Notes under the pieces: model-generated | Told to the model about the DNA's origin: nothing | Seen by the model: the letters and a program-made list of their open reading frames with translations, nothing else | Databases searched by the model: none | NCBI RefSeq assembly: GCF_001552195.1 | Contig: NZ_BCQS01000013.1 | Span: forward strand, 248,001 to 312,000 | Origin: Actinomadura latina NBRC 106108 | GTDB lineage: Bacteria; Actinomycetota; Actinomycetes; Streptosporangiales; Streptosporangiaceae | Length of the DNA: 64,000 nucleotides | Direction: 5' to 3' | Part shown: positions 7,340 through 17,115 of the stretch, in pieces | Layout of the letters: each line of letters opens with the position of its first letter | How positions within the stretch are numbered: position 1 is the stretch's first letter | Translations under genes and position numbers: made by a program

Positions 7340-8965
7340 GTGACGCACGAGGTGGTCAATCAGGTTCCCCCGCTCACCGGGCACGACGAGGCCGACGAGG
7401 CCGTCCTGCTGGACGGGCTGGCGCGCGAGGGCGCGGGCTGGGCCGAGGCCGAGGTGCACGAGCTGGGCGTCCTGGCGGGCACCGAGAAGGCCCGGGAATG
7501 GGGGCGCCTCGCGAACGAGAACCCGCCCGTCCTGCGCACGCACGACCGCTACGGGCACCGGATCGACGAGGTCGAGTTCCACCCGGCCTGGCACGAGCTG
7601 ATGAACGTCGCGGTGACGCACGGCCTGCACGGTTCCGCATGGGCCGACTCCCGCGAGGGCGCCCACGTGGCGCGCGCCGCGAAGTTCTACACCTGGCGCG
7701 TCGACGCCGGCCACGGCTGCCCCATCTCGATGACGTACGCGGCCGTCCCCGCCCTGCGGCAGTCCCCCGACCTGGCCGCCCGGTACGAGCCGCTGCTGGC
7801 CAGGCCCGAGTACGACTTCGGCCTGCGCGCCCCGCTCACCAAGAACGCGCTGCTCGCCGGCATGTCGATGACGGAGAAGCAGGGCGGCTCGGACGTCCGC
7901 GCCAACACCACCCAGGCCGCGCCCCAGCCCGACGGGACGTACCGGCTCGTCGGCCACAAGTGGTTCACCAGCGCCCCGATGTGCGACGTGTTCCTCACCC
8001 TGGCCCAGGCGCCGGACGGCCTGACCTGCTTCCTCGTCCCCCGCGTCCTGCCCGACGGCACGCTCAACCCGCTCCGGCTGATGCGCCTCAAGGACAAGCT
8101 CGGCAACAAGTCCAACGCGTCCTCCGAGGTCGAGTACGAGAACGCGGTCGCCTGGCGGGTCGGGGACGAGGGCCGCGGGGTCCGCACCATCATCGAGATG
8201 GTCAACATGACCCGGCTCGACTGCGTGATCGGCGCGGCGTCCGGGATGCGGCACGGCGTCACGACCGCCGCGCACCACGCCAGCCACCGCAAGGCGTTCG
8301 GCGCGTACCTGATCGACCAGCCGCTGATGCGCAACGTCCTCGCCGACCTCGCGATCGAGTCCGAGGCCGCGACGATCACGATGCTGCGCCTCGCGGGCGC
8401 CACCGACCGCTCGGTGCGCGGCGACGCCGGTGAGACGGCGTTCAAGCGCCTCGCCCTCGCCATCAGCAAGTACTGGATCTGCAAGCGCTGGCCCGCACAC
8501 GCCGCCGAGTCCCTCGAATGCCTGGGCGGCAACGGCTACGTCGAAGAGTCGGGCATGCCCCGCCTGTTCCGCGAGTCGCCGCTGAACTCCATCTGGGAGG
8601 GCTCCGGCAACGTCGCGGCGCTCGATCTCCTGCGTGCGACACTGCGCGAGCCGCAGACGCTGGAGGCGTTCTTCGACGAAGTCGACCTCTCTCACGGGGC
8701 CGACCCGCGCCTGGACGCCGCCGTCAAGGACGCCAAGGACGCCTTCACCGATACCGCGACGATCGAGTTCCGCGCCCGCCGCGTCGCTGAGCGCATGGCC
8801 CTCGTCCTGCAGGCATCCCTGCTGGTCAGGCACGGTCACCCGGCCGTAGCCGATGCCTTCTGCGCCACTCGCCTCGGCGGCGACTGGGGCGGCGCCTTCG
8901 GCACCCTCCCGCCAGGCTTGGACGTCGCCCCGATCATCGACCGCGCCACCCCGAAAGTCACCTGA
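7340..8965 (+). CDS. aidB: AidB-like acyl-CoA dehydrogenase family protein
   Basis: A 541-residue FAD protein with the AidB N-terminal signature THEVVNQVPPL and LRTHDRYGHRIDEVEFHP, then the acyl-CoA dehydrogenase core (MTEKQGGSDVRANTT for FAD, ECLGGNGYVEE near the C-terminal catalytic region). E. coli AidB binds DNA and is induced by alkylation damage; its substrate is unsettled. Length equals the E. coli protein. I chose GTG 7340 because the family begins exactly at the THEVxNQ motif. Upstream in-frame starts (ATG 7256 region) would add a non-homologous tail. Confidence 0.88.
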   Translation: MTHEVVNQVPPLTGHDEADEAVLLDGLAREGAGWAEAEVHELGVLAGTEKAREWGRLANENPPVLRTHDRYGHRIDEVEFHPAWHELMNVAVTHGLHGSAWADSREGAHVARAAKFYTWRVDAGHGCPISMTYAAVPALRQSPDLAARYEPLLARPEYDFGLRAPLTKNALLAGMSMTEKQGGSDVRANTTQAAPQPDGTYRLVGHKWFTSAPMCDVFLTLAQAPDGLTCFLVPRVLPDGTLNPLRLMRLKDKLGNKSNASSEVEYENAVAWRVGDEGRGVRTIIEMVNMTRLDCVIGAASGMRHGVTTAAHHASHRKAFGAYLIDQPLMRNVLADLAIESEAATITMLRLAGATDRSVRGDAGETAFKRLALAISKYWICKRWPAHAAESLECLGGNGYVEESGMPRLFRESPLNSIWEGSGNVAALDLLRATLREPQTLEAFFDEVDLSHGADPRLDAAVKDAKDAFTDTATIEFRARRVAERMALVLQASLLVRHGHPAVADAFCATRLGGDWGGAFGTLPPGLDVAPIIDRATPKVT

Positions 8966-9060
8966 GGCCGCACTCAAGATCAGCGTCCGGAGCCCGTCAC
9001 GCCACCGCATCGACGTGACCACGACCGATCCCGAGCGAGATCATCCGCTGGCGTACCGGG

Positions 9061-10143
9061 TCAGCTGTGGAGGCCGTGCTCGGCCAGGGCGGCCATCAGT
9101 TCCCGGTGGCCGAAGGCCGCGGTGGCGGGTTGGAAGCCGACCGCGCGCAGCCTGCCGTCGAGGATACGGCGGCAGGACTCCGCGACCAGGGCCCCGGTCT
9201 GGAGGTACGGCGAGGTCGTGTGCAGCAGTACGTGGCGGCCGGTGGTGGCTCCGCGCGCCCAGCAGGAGATGGTCGCATGGTTGACCTCGGGGACCTCCAT
9301 GGGGGGTTCTGACGCGACGAACATGCCCCACTCGTTGGTCACCTCCTCGAGTTCCTCGCGGGACTTGGTCTGAGCGAGGTCCTGGTAGGCCGCGACGCGG
9401 TCCTGGATGAAGTCGACGAGCGGTGATTTGGGGAGCGCCACGAGCACCTGGCAGTTGCGCACCCGGGCATCATCCCGGAACCACAGCGGCTCGAAGCCTC
9501 CGCCCCACGGCATGCCGGTGTGGACGGCGTGGCGGCCGGGGACGGCCACGTCCACGGCCGTGCCCGCCGGCCATTCGAGCAGTGCCCCGTCCTGCTTGTA
9601 CTGCTGCGGCAGGCAGCACATCCGCAGGAAGGACAACGTCGAGGCGACGGTGGGCATCGACTTCGGGGCGTAGAGGATGTCCAGCGAGTCGATGCCCGGC
9701 GTCTCCAGGGCGAGTTCGGCGGCGATCATCCCGGCCGTCCACATGAAGGCGCAGGCGGACACGAACACCAGGTCGCGGTCGGCGAACGAGGGTCCGTAGC
9801 GGTCCCGCATGCCGGTGGCGTAGTCCTGCTCGCCCGTCGTGTCGATGTAGTGGCAGCCGGCCGCGAGCGCCGCCCGGACGACCGGCTCGGCGAACTGGCC
9901 GAACGGGCCGACCACGTTCACGACGATCCGCGCCCCGCGGAACAGATCGGTCAGCGCCTCCTCGTCGTGCCGGACGGCGCACACCTGCGCGTCGTGCTCG
10001 CCCGGCACCCGGTCGAGCGCGTCCTTGAGCCGCTGCTCGTCGCGGCCCGCCGCGATGAACGGCAACCCGTTCCAGGTCAGGTACTCGGCGATCACCCGGC
10101 CGGTGTAGCCGCTCATGCCGTAGACGACGATCGGTGCCGCCAT
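9061..10143 (-). CDS. Saccharopine dehydrogenase-like NAD(P)-binding protein
   Basis: A 360-residue protein with an N-terminal Rossmann fold (IVVYGMSGYTGRVIAEYL) and the saccharopine-reductase-like continuation (NVVGPFGQFAEPVVRAALAA, then HYIDTTGEQDY). This family also includes trans-acting enoyl reductases of lipid pathways. It starts one base after the stop of the AMP ligase and is the last gene of a four-gene operon of acyl-CoA enzymes. A reduction step on a CoA or lipid intermediate is plausible, but the substrate is unknown. Confidence 0.8.
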   Translation of the reverse strand: MAAPIVVYGMSGYTGRVIAEYLTWNGLPFIAAGRDEQRLKDALDRVPGEHDAQVCAVRHDEEALTDLFRGARIVVNVVGPFGQFAEPVVRAALAAGCHYIDTTGEQDYATGMRDRYGPSFADRDLVFVSACAFMWTAGMIAAELALETPGIDSLDILYAPKSMPTVASTLSFLRMCCLPQQYKQDGALLEWPAGTAVDVAVPGRHAVHTGMPWGGGFEPLWFRDDARVRNCQVLVALPKSPLVDFIQDRVAAYQDLAQTKSREELEEVTNEWGMFVASEPPMEVPEVNHATISCWARGATTGRHVLLHTTSPYLQTGALVAESCRRILDGRLRAVGFQPATAAFGHRELMAALAEHGLHS

Positions 10144-10144
10144 G

Positions 10145-11761
10145 TCATGCTCCTCGCTGTTCGGTGTGGACGGAGTCGGGGTCTTTTTCGAAGGTTTCGA
10201 GCAGGAAGCGCTCCTGCGGCTTCTCCGAGGCGGTCTTCGGGATCCGGTCGAGCACCTGGACGTACGCCGGCACCGCGCCCGGCTCCAGGCCCGCCCGGCA
10301 GGCCCGGAACACCGACTGCGGGTCGAACGCGGCGCGGTCGCGGGGGACGGCGGCGGCGACCACGTCCTTCTCCCCGGGCGCCCCGGACGCCGCCGGAACG
10401 CCGTACACGTGCACGTCGTCCACGTCCGGGCACTCGGCGACGACCTTCTCGACGACCGCGGGGGCGATGAACTCGCCGTTGTGCCGGATGCCGCCGCCCT
10501 TGCGGTATTCGAAGTACAGCCAGCCGTCCTCGTCCTGCCGGACGACGTCGCCCATGTGCAGCCAGCCGTCCCGGCATTTGGCGGCCGAGTCGTCCGGCCG
10601 GTCCCAGTACCGCACCGCGAACGGCGTGTGGTCGGCGTTGCGGAACAGCAACTCGCCCGGCACCCCCGGCGGGCAGTCGCGTCCTTCCTCGTCGACGATG
10701 CGGTGCTCCAGGCCGGGTGCCGGCCTGCCGATGCTGCCGACCGGGCCCTCCCCGACCGGTTTGATGGTGAGCCCGCCTTCCGCCGCGCCGTAGAACTCCA
10801 GCAGCCGTACGCCGAAACGCTTCTCGAAGTCGTCCCACAGGGCGGCGGGCATGCCGGACGAGATCACGACGCGCACCGGGTTGTCCGCGTCGCCGGGGTG
10901 CGGCGGCTCGGCGTAGACGGCGGTCGTCATCCCGCCGAGCAGGGCGAACGTCGTGCACCCGTACCGGCGGGTGATGTCCCATAGCCGGGACTTGGTGAAG
11001 CGGCGGGACAGCACGCAGGGCAGCCCGGCCGCCAGGGACGCGCCGAGGGTGACGAGCTGCGCGTTGGCGTGGGTGAGCGACAGGCCGGAGTAGGGCCGCT
11101 CGTCCGGGGCGTATCCGAAGATGAGCGGGGCGAGGGCGGCCGTGTCGCAGAAGCGGCGGTGCGTCATCACGATGGCCTTCGGGTCGCCCGTGGTACCCGA
11201 GGTGAAGATGAACTGCATCGGCCGGTCGGGGTCGCCGCCGGCGATCGGCAGCTCCGTGGGGCTGTCGATCAGCGCCTCAGGGTAGCGCCGGACGGTGAGC
11301 CCGGCCGGCAGGCTCGGCGCGTCCCCGGCCGGCGGCGCCTCGCCGGTGTCCAGCACCACCGCCCACCGCAGGCCCGGCGCGTCCGGCAGCGCGCTCGCCA
11401 GCCCGTCCAGCGCATAGTCGGCGGCGATCACGCCGCGGCAGCCGGTCGTGCGCAGCATGAACGCCAGCCGGTCGCCGCGGGCGCGCGGGTCGATCGGCAC
11501 GAACACGGTGCCGGAGATCGCGGCGGCCACCATCGCCTCGACGAACTCGGCGTGGTTGGCCATCAGCAGGGCGAACCGCTCCCCGGCGGCCATGCCGAGG
11601 CCGAGCAGCCCGCGGGCCAGCCGCTGTGCGTTATCCCACAGGTCCAGGTAGTCGCGCACCTCGTCGGGGTGCGCGCCGCCGCCCTCGACGGTCAGCACGG
11701 GCAGGTCGGGACGGACGTTCGCGTGCTCGGCCACGATGTGGGCCAGGGTCCGCCCGGTCAT
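10145..11761 (-). CDS. AMP-dependent acyl-CoA synthetase/ligase
   Basis: An ANL-superfamily adenylating enzyme, 538 residues. Visible motifs are the P-loop-like FIFTSGTTGDPKAIVMTH (A3), YGAAEGG (A5), GWLHMGDVVRQDEDGWLYF (A7) and, near the C-terminus, the A10 lysine region KTASEKPQERF. It should activate a carboxylic acid to the acyl-CoA. ATG 11761 overlaps the thiolase stop (ATGA). Gene order dehydrogenase, thiolase, ligase, reductase suggests breakdown of a specific acid taken up from outside; chain length or aromatic nature cannot be read from the sequence. Confidence 0.9.
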   Translation of the reverse strand: MTGRTLAHIVAEHANVRPDLPVLTVEGGGAHPDEVRDYLDLWDNAQRLARGLLGLGMAAGERFALLMANHAEFVEAMVAAAISGTVFVPIDPRARGDRLAFMLRTTGCRGVIAADYALDGLASALPDAPGLRWAVVLDTGEAPPAGDAPSLPAGLTVRRYPEALIDSPTELPIAGGDPDRPMQFIFTSGTTGDPKAIVMTHRRFCDTAALAPLIFGYAPDERPYSGLSLTHANAQLVTLGASLAAGLPCVLSRRFTKSRLWDITRRYGCTTFALLGGMTTAVYAEPPHPGDADNPVRVVISSGMPAALWDDFEKRFGVRLLEFYGAAEGGLTIKPVGEGPVGSIGRPAPGLEHRIVDEEGRDCPPGVPGELLFRNADHTPFAVRYWDRPDDSAAKCRDGWLHMGDVVRQDEDGWLYFEYRKGGGIRHNGEFIAPAVVEKVVAECPDVDDVHVYGVPAASGAPGEKDVVAAAVPRDRAAFDPQSVFRACRAGLEPGAVPAYVQVLDRIPKTASEKPQERFLLETFEKDPDSVHTEQRGA

Positions 11762-13005
11762 CGCGTCTCCCTCCGCAGGACGCTGACCACGATGGCGCCG
11801 ACGTCGCCGCCGATGAATCCGCCGCCGTTCTCGGCCAGTGCCGTCCGCGCCCCGGCCACCTGCCGGGCGCCGCAGCGCCCGCGGAGCTGATCGGCCAGCT
11901 CGACGATCTGGCCGGCGCCCGAGGCGCCGATGGGGTGCCCCTTGCGCAGCAGCCCGCCGGAGGTGTTGACCGGGATCCGCCCGCCGACCTTGGTGTCGCC
12001 GTCCTCGATCAGCCGGACGCCCTCCCCCTTGGGCGCCAGCCCCAGGTACTCGTAGTGGACGAGTTCGGCGGGCGACGAGGCGTCGTGGAGTTCGACGACG
12101 TCCAGGTCGCCCGGGCCGACGCCGCCGGTCTCGTAGGCGGCCCGCGCCGCGTACTCGACCGCCGTCGGGTCGGCGCCGGCGGGCTCGTGGTCCCAGCCGG
12201 ACGCCAGCACCGAGGACAGCACGCGGACGCGGTCGCGAAGGCCCAGTTCGGCGGCCGTCCGCTCGGAGACGAGCACGATCGCGGCGGCGCCGTCCCCGAT
12301 CGGTGAGCACATCGTGAGCGTCAGCGGGTCCACGACCATCGGCGCGGCGAGGACGTCCTCCACGGTGAGCGCCTTCTGGTACTGCGCCTTCGGGTTGAGG
12401 CTGCCGTGCACCGAGTTCTTCGCGGACACCATCGCGAAGTGCCGCGGGGTCGCCCCGTGCTCCCGCATGTACGACCGGGCGAGCTCGGCGTACAGGTCCA
12501 TGAACACGGATCTGCCCTGGCCTTCCGTACCGGCGCCCGTCGCCGACTCGGCCTCGGCCGCCTTCCGGGCCAGCCACGCCATCGTCTCGGCCGCGGCCTC
12601 CACGTCGATGGCGCCCTGGAAGACCGAGAAGGTCCGGAGCTTGTCGGGGTGGTGGAGCTTCTCGAAGCCGGTGACGAGGACGACGTCGTAGACCCCGGCC
12701 GTGATCATGGCCGCCGCCTGGTGGAAGGCGGTGGCCGATGTCGCGCAGGCGTTCTCCACGTTGACGACGGGGATCCGGCCGATCCCCATGCCGCGCAGGA
12801 CGACCTCCCCCGGGATCAGGACCTGCCCGGTGACGACGCTCGCGGCGGCGTTGCCCATGTAGGCGGCCTGGATCCGGCCGCGGTCGAGCCCGGCGTCCTT
12901 CAGCGCCGCCTCGATCGCCTCGGCCGCCAGCGATTTCAGGCCGCGGTCCAGGAACTTGCCGAACCGTGTCATTCCGACGCCCGCGACGTATGCGCGCATC
13001 TGCAT
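11758..13005 (-). CDS. Thiolase-family acetyl-CoA acetyltransferase (SCP2-type)
   Basis: A 415-residue thiolase of the lipid-transfer/SCP2 group. The nucleophile is in VENACATSATAFHQAA (about Cys 85), and the C-terminal half has LHDASSPAELVHYEYLGL and GHPIGASGAGQI with the catalytic His. Such enzymes cleave 3-ketoacyl-CoA. No DUF35 partner is next to it. It lies 40 bases after the acyl-CoA dehydrogenase and overlaps the ligase by four bases. Confidence 0.9.
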   Translation of the reverse strand: MQMRAYVAGVGMTRFGKFLDRGLKSLAAEAIEAALKDAGLDRGRIQAAYMGNAAASVVTGQVLIPGEVVLRGMGIGRIPVVNVENACATSATAFHQAAAMITAGVYDVVLVTGFEKLHHPDKLRTFSVFQGAIDVEAAAETMAWLARKAAEAESATGAGTEGQGRSVFMDLYAELARSYMREHGATPRHFAMVSAKNSVHGSLNPKAQYQKALTVEDVLAAPMVVDPLTLTMCSPIGDGAAAIVLVSERTAAELGLRDRVRVLSSVLASGWDHEPAGADPTAVEYAARAAYETGGVGPGDLDVVELHDASSPAELVHYEYLGLAPKGEGVRLIEDGDTKVGGRIPVNTSGGLLRKGHPIGASGAGQIVELADQLRGRCGARQVAGARTALAENGGGFIGGDVGAIVVSVLRRETR

Positions 13006-13045
13006 CAGGTCCTCCTCTGGGCGAAGTGGTGAAGGCCGGTGGGGT

Positions 13046-14332
13046 TCACAGCAGGGACGGGTCCACCAGCCGGGATCCGCCCTTGATCGCCAGCAGCTCG
13101 TTGCAGCCGTCCTCGATGAGCGAGGCGCGCGCGTCGCGCAGCAGCTTCTCCATCGGGTACTCCCGGCTGAGCCCGTTGCCGCCGAAGATCTGCAGCGCGT
13201 CGTCTGCCACCTCGAAGGCGATCCGGGTGGAGGTGATCTTCGAGGCGATCGAGCCCTGCAGCGCCGGCACCGGATGCGTCAGGTTGTGCAGGAAGACCTG
13301 GCGGGCCAGCGACCGCGCCAGCTCGACCCGGCGGAACATGTGGAAGAGCCGGGCCCGCACGTTCTGGTGCCGGATGATCGGGACGCCGCCCTGCCTCCGT
13401 GTGTGCGCGTAGGCCAGCGCCAGCCCGTACGCCTCGCGTGCGACTCCCGTGAACACCGCGCCCATCGAGGCGTTGGCCTCGGCCAGGATCGAGTAGACGG
13501 CGCCCTGGTACTGGTCCGGCCCGGCGAGCACCAGTTCCGGCTCCAGTTCGACGCCGTCGAAGAAGATCTCGCCTTGGTTGAGGGAACGCTGGCCCAGCTT
13601 GTCGAGCGGCCTGCCCCGGGACACGCCTTCGCGGTCGAGCGGAACGAGCAGCACCATGCCGGGGCGGGGCCCGTCGCCTTCGTCGCAGGCGGTGTAGAGG
13701 ATCGCCACCTGGGCGATGCAGCCGTTCGACACCCACGCGGACTTGTGGCCGTCGAGGACGATGCGGTCCCCTTTGCGGACGGCGACCAGGTTGGGCTGCC
13801 CGTAGTCGCCCTCCGCGTGGAAGGCCGCCCCGTCCGCGTCGAGCATGTCGGAGCCGTGGTCGGGTTCGGTGATGGCCCAGCAGCCGAGGAGCGACTCGGG
13901 GTACTTCTCCAGCAGGTCGCGCCGGCCCCACGCGGTCATCATGAGGCTCGGCAGCATGCCTGCGCCGATGGTGATGGCCAGTCCGGCGTCGGCGGCGCCG
14001 AGTTCCTCCCACAGCGCGGGCAGGAGCACCGGTAGCTCGTCGGGGGGAAGCTGCATGATCGTCGAGGCCGTGACGCCGAGTTCCCCGAACGTCCGGAGGA
14101 ACGGCCACAGCGGCGAGTCCGCGGCGATGACCTCCGCGGGTTCAAGCCGGTCGAGGAGGGTTCCGGTGGGACGGACGTGCCCGTCGGCGAAGCTCCGGAC
14201 CAGGTCGAGCAGGTCCTGCTGGCCGGCCGTCAGCGGTGCGCCGAGGCCGGTGGGCGGCAGCGCGAGGTACTCGGGTACCTCGGGGATGCCGATGGCGTCA
14301 GGGTTCACGTCGGTCCTCACTTCAGCGTGCAT
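13046..14332 (-). CDS. Acyl-CoA dehydrogenase
   Basis: A 428-residue FAD-dependent dehydrogenase that introduces the alpha-beta double bond into an acyl-CoA. N-terminal helical domain about residues 25-130, middle beta-domain with CWAITEPDHGSDM (FAD binding), and a C-terminal domain with QIFGGNGLSREYPMEKLLRDAR, the FAD-contacting loop of the family. ATG 14332 was chosen because homology begins just after it; longer starts add unrelated sequence. First gene of the operon running to 9061 and divergent from the PucR regulator 208 bases away. Confidence 0.9.
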   Translation of the reverse strand: MHAEVRTDVNPDAIGIPEVPEYLALPPTGLGAPLTAGQQDLLDLVRSFADGHVRPTGTLLDRLEPAEVIAADSPLWPFLRTFGELGVTASTIMQLPPDELPVLLPALWEELGAADAGLAITIGAGMLPSLMMTAWGRRDLLEKYPESLLGCWAITEPDHGSDMLDADGAAFHAEGDYGQPNLVAVRKGDRIVLDGHKSAWVSNGCIAQVAILYTACDEGDGPRPGMVLLVPLDREGVSRGRPLDKLGQRSLNQGEIFFDGVELEPELVLAGPDQYQGAVYSILAEANASMGAVFTGVAREAYGLALAYAHTRRQGGVPIIRHQNVRARLFHMFRRVELARSLARQVFLHNLTHPVPALQGSIASKITSTRIAFEVADDALQIFGGNGLSREYPMEKLLRDARASLIEDGCNELLAIKGGSRLVDPSLL

Positions 14333-14540
14333 ACGGGGAACGTGCGTGCCGGCGGCGGAGCCGGTGAGCGGGGTGGGCGATCGGATCGGTGATATGCCGC
14401 AGAGCGTAGGAAGGACCGAATCCGCTGCCATTGGGACGCCGTCCCGAACATTCACCGAGGCATCGGGCGCAGCGCACGAAATCGAAATCGTCACAGCCCG
14501 GGTCGCTGTTCTCCGGGGCCGCGGCTCCTACCATCGCCGT

Positions 14541-15836
14541 ATGGACCTCAACGTGCCGGTGCATGGTCCGGTCGCGAAAGCCGTCGCCGCGCTCGATCCG
14601 AGGATCGGCGACATCACCGGCGAGATCGTCGCGAACATCCTCGACGAGAACCCCCGGCTCCGGGAGGACCTGGACCTCGTCGACCTGCTGTCGGCGAGCG
14701 TCGAGGCGAATGTGACCACCGCGGTCCACGTGATCGGGCACGGCATCCCGATCGAGCGGGTCGAGGCTCCCCCGGCCGCCGCCGAGTACGCCCGCCGGCT
14801 CGCCCAGCGCGACATCCCGATCAGGCTGCTCATCCGCGCCTACCGGCTCGGGCAGGCCGTCTTCACCCGATGGTGCTACAACGAGCTGGTCGCCCACGTA
14901 CCCGACCGGGACACCGCACTGGCGGCCGGACAGGCCTTGAACCAGAGCGCGTTCGTCTATATCGACCAGGTCACCGAGTACGTCGTCACCACGTACACCC
15001 GCGAACGCGAGCAGTGGCTCCGGTACGCGGACGCGGCCCGCGCCGAGCAGGTCCGCTCACTGCTCGAAGGGGGCGCCGAGGTGGACGTCCGGGCGGCCGA
15101 GGCGGCCCTCGGCCATCCGCTGCACGGCACCCATCTGGGCCTGGTCGCCTGGATCGGCGACGCGGGCCCCGGCGGCGAGGGCAGTGCCCTGGCCAGGGTC
15201 GAACTGGTGGCACGGCGGGTCGCCGAACGCCTGGCCGCGTGCGGCCCGCCGCTGGTGATCCCGCGGGACGAGTCCAGTGCGCGGGCGTGGCTCCCGCTGC
15301 GGTCGCCGGTCCGCCTCGTTCCGGAGTCCTTCGACGACGTCCTGGCGGGGCGGGGCCGCGGGATCCGGCTGGCCGTCGGCGAACCCTCCCCCGGCGTCGA
15401 GGGCTTCCGCCGGACGATCCGCGAGGCGGAGCGGGCCCGGACGGTCGCGGTCGCGGCGGGGCTCGCGGGCCGGCCCGTGACGCTGTTCGGCCGGATCGCG
15501 CCCGTGGCGCTCATGGCGGCGGACCTGACCGGTACCCGGGAGTGGGTCGCGCGCACCCTCGGGCCGCTCGCCGCCGACGACGACCAGAACGCCCGGCTGC
15601 GGGAGACGCTGCACGAGTTCCTCGCCTCTCGCGGCAGCTACCTGGAGACCGCCAAACGGCTCACGCTGCACAAGAACACGGTCCTCTACCGTGTGCACAA
15701 GGCCGAGGAGGTGCGCGGCCGCCCGGTCGGGGACGACCGGCTGGAGGTGGAGCTCGCGCTGTTCGCCTGCCGGTGGCTCGGGCCGTCCGTGCTCTCCGCT
15801 CCCGCACCCTCCGGTGGGACGCCCCACCGGAGGTGA
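14541..15836 (+). CDS. PucR-family transcriptional regulator
   Basis: A 431-residue protein. The N-terminal 180 residues form the RsbRD-like/CdaR-type helical sensor region; the middle is a GGDEF-like degenerate domain; the C-terminus (about 355-410) is a PucR helix-turn-helix (TLHEFLASRGSYLETAKRL then LHKNTVLYRVHKAEE). Members usually activate adjacent catabolic genes in response to a metabolite. Transcribed away from the four-gene acyl-CoA operon, so it is the likely local regulator. The ATG at 14541 begins at conserved sequence. Confidence 0.88.
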   Translation: MDLNVPVHGPVAKAVAALDPRIGDITGEIVANILDENPRLREDLDLVDLLSASVEANVTTAVHVIGHGIPIERVEAPPAAAEYARRLAQRDIPIRLLIRAYRLGQAVFTRWCYNELVAHVPDRDTALAAGQALNQSAFVYIDQVTEYVVTTYTREREQWLRYADAARAEQVRSLLEGGAEVDVRAAEAALGHPLHGTHLGLVAWIGDAGPGGEGSALARVELVARRVAERLAACGPPLVIPRDESSARAWLPLRSPVRLVPESFDDVLAGRGRGIRLAVGEPSPGVEGFRRTIREAERARTVAVAAGLAGRPVTLFGRIAPVALMAADLTGTREWVARTLGPLAADDDQNARLRETLHEFLASRGSYLETAKRLTLHKNTVLYRVHKAEEVRGRPVGDDRLEVELALFACRWLGPSVLSAPAPSGGTPHRR

Positions 15837-15994
15837 GCGCGGAGCGAGGTCAGGCGCCGATCCGCTCGACCGTTGGGTCGGGAGGGTGGTGTCGCACTCG
15901 ATGATCTTGGCGTGGAGGATGGCGGCGCGGCGGGCGGAGAAGTCCTCCACCAGGCGCACGTCCCGAAGACACGATCCAGGGCGGGACGCAGGTG

Positions 15995-17047
15995 TCATTC
16001 GCTGCTGAGGACGTCCGCGACCGGGCGCCGACGGCTGTGCAGGCGGCGTGCCACGTGGCCGAGGCGCAACACCATCTGCGGATGCCCGCAGACGAGGTCG
16101 CGGCGTACCGCCGCCCGCAGGTGGGGCAGTTCCAGCGGCTGCGTGTGGAAGGCCGCGCTCACGTCCAGCGTCGCCGCGTGCAGCAGCACATGCTGGAGCG
16201 CCTGACCGGCGAGCAGCCAGTCCACCCGCCTGTCCTCCCGAGTGGTCAGCACCGCGACCGTCCCCACGGCCGCAGGGGCGGCCCTGCGGTCGAGTTCCCG
16301 GTCGCCCGCATCGCGCTCGTCCTCCCAGGGTGCACCGGCGGCGAGGTCTCGCGAGGGGAACTCCAGGCCATCCGCCTGAGCCGGGGAGGAGCCCATCGCG
16401 AGGCCGTCGACGCGCCCGCTGTCCGGCGGGGCGGTCCAGGCCAGCAGCTCGCCGAGAATACGAGGATCGCAGTGCTGGGCGGCCTCTGCGGCCTGGACGT
16501 GCTCGGCCAGGTGCCGGCACTGCGCCTCGTCCTTGACGACGCGGAGGCCGGCGCCCTCGTACCGGGCGATGCCGGTCAGCACGGTCGGCAGCATGGGCGG
16601 CAACGGGGTCGCCAGGAATCGCCCGCGGTGCGTGTGACGGCGCGGGATCGTCCGGTACAGCAGATCCTCGTAGGGCCGCGGGGCCGTCCTCGTCCCCCAG
16701 GTGACCCGGGCCAGCAGGTCCGGGTACGCCGGATTGGGCAGCAACCGCACCTGCGGAGTGAAGCCCAGGCGCCGTACCGCCAGCCGTGCATTGAACAGGG
16801 CCGCACCGCAGCTGATGAGCATCTCGCGTCCGCCCGGGTCGGCGATCGGCAGCCGGCGCGCCGGGTCGGCCCACAGCTCCAGCCCGTCGGGGCGCTCGAC
16901 GAACCGCCACGGCTGGGTGTTGTGAAGGGACGGCGCCAGAATGGCCGCGCGGGCGACGAAGCGTGCCGCCAGATCGGTCCTTCCGGTGCCGAAAGGCTTC
17001 GCGGACGTGTCCCGGCGCTCCGTCGGGAATCGTGTGGCGTTGACCAT
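15995..17047 (-). CDS. Acg-like nitroreductase-family protein
   Basis: A 350-residue tandem nitroreductase-fold protein of the Acg/Rv3131 group: APSLHNTQPWRF near the N-terminus, RRHTHRGRF in the middle, LLAGQALQHVLLHAA and FHTQPLELP in the C-terminal half. In M. tuberculosis several homologues belong to the DosR dormancy regulon and bind flavin without clear nitroreductase activity. The start ATG 17047 has two DosR-like boxes 69-102 bases upstream. It is the leftmost intact gene of the stress island. Confidence 0.85.
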   Translation of the reverse strand: MVNATRFPTERRDTSAKPFGTGRTDLAARFVARAAILAPSLHNTQPWRFVERPDGLELWADPARRLPIADPGGREMLISCGAALFNARLAVRRLGFTPQVRLLPNPAYPDLLARVTWGTRTAPRPYEDLLYRTIPRRHTHRGRFLATPLPPMLPTVLTGIARYEGAGLRVVKDEAQCRHLAEHVQAAEAAQHCDPRILGELLAWTAPPDSGRVDGLAMGSSPAQADGLEFPSRDLAAGAPWEDERDAGDRELDRRAAPAAVGTVAVLTTREDRRVDWLLAGQALQHVLLHAATLDVSAAFHTQPLELPHLRAAVRRDLVCGHPQMVLRLGHVARRLHSRRRPVADVLSSE

Positions 17048-17115
17048 CTCGATGACCTCCAGCCGTGAGGGTCCGGCACTTACAGCCTGCTGGGCGGACA
17101 CCGGGGCGGCATCGT

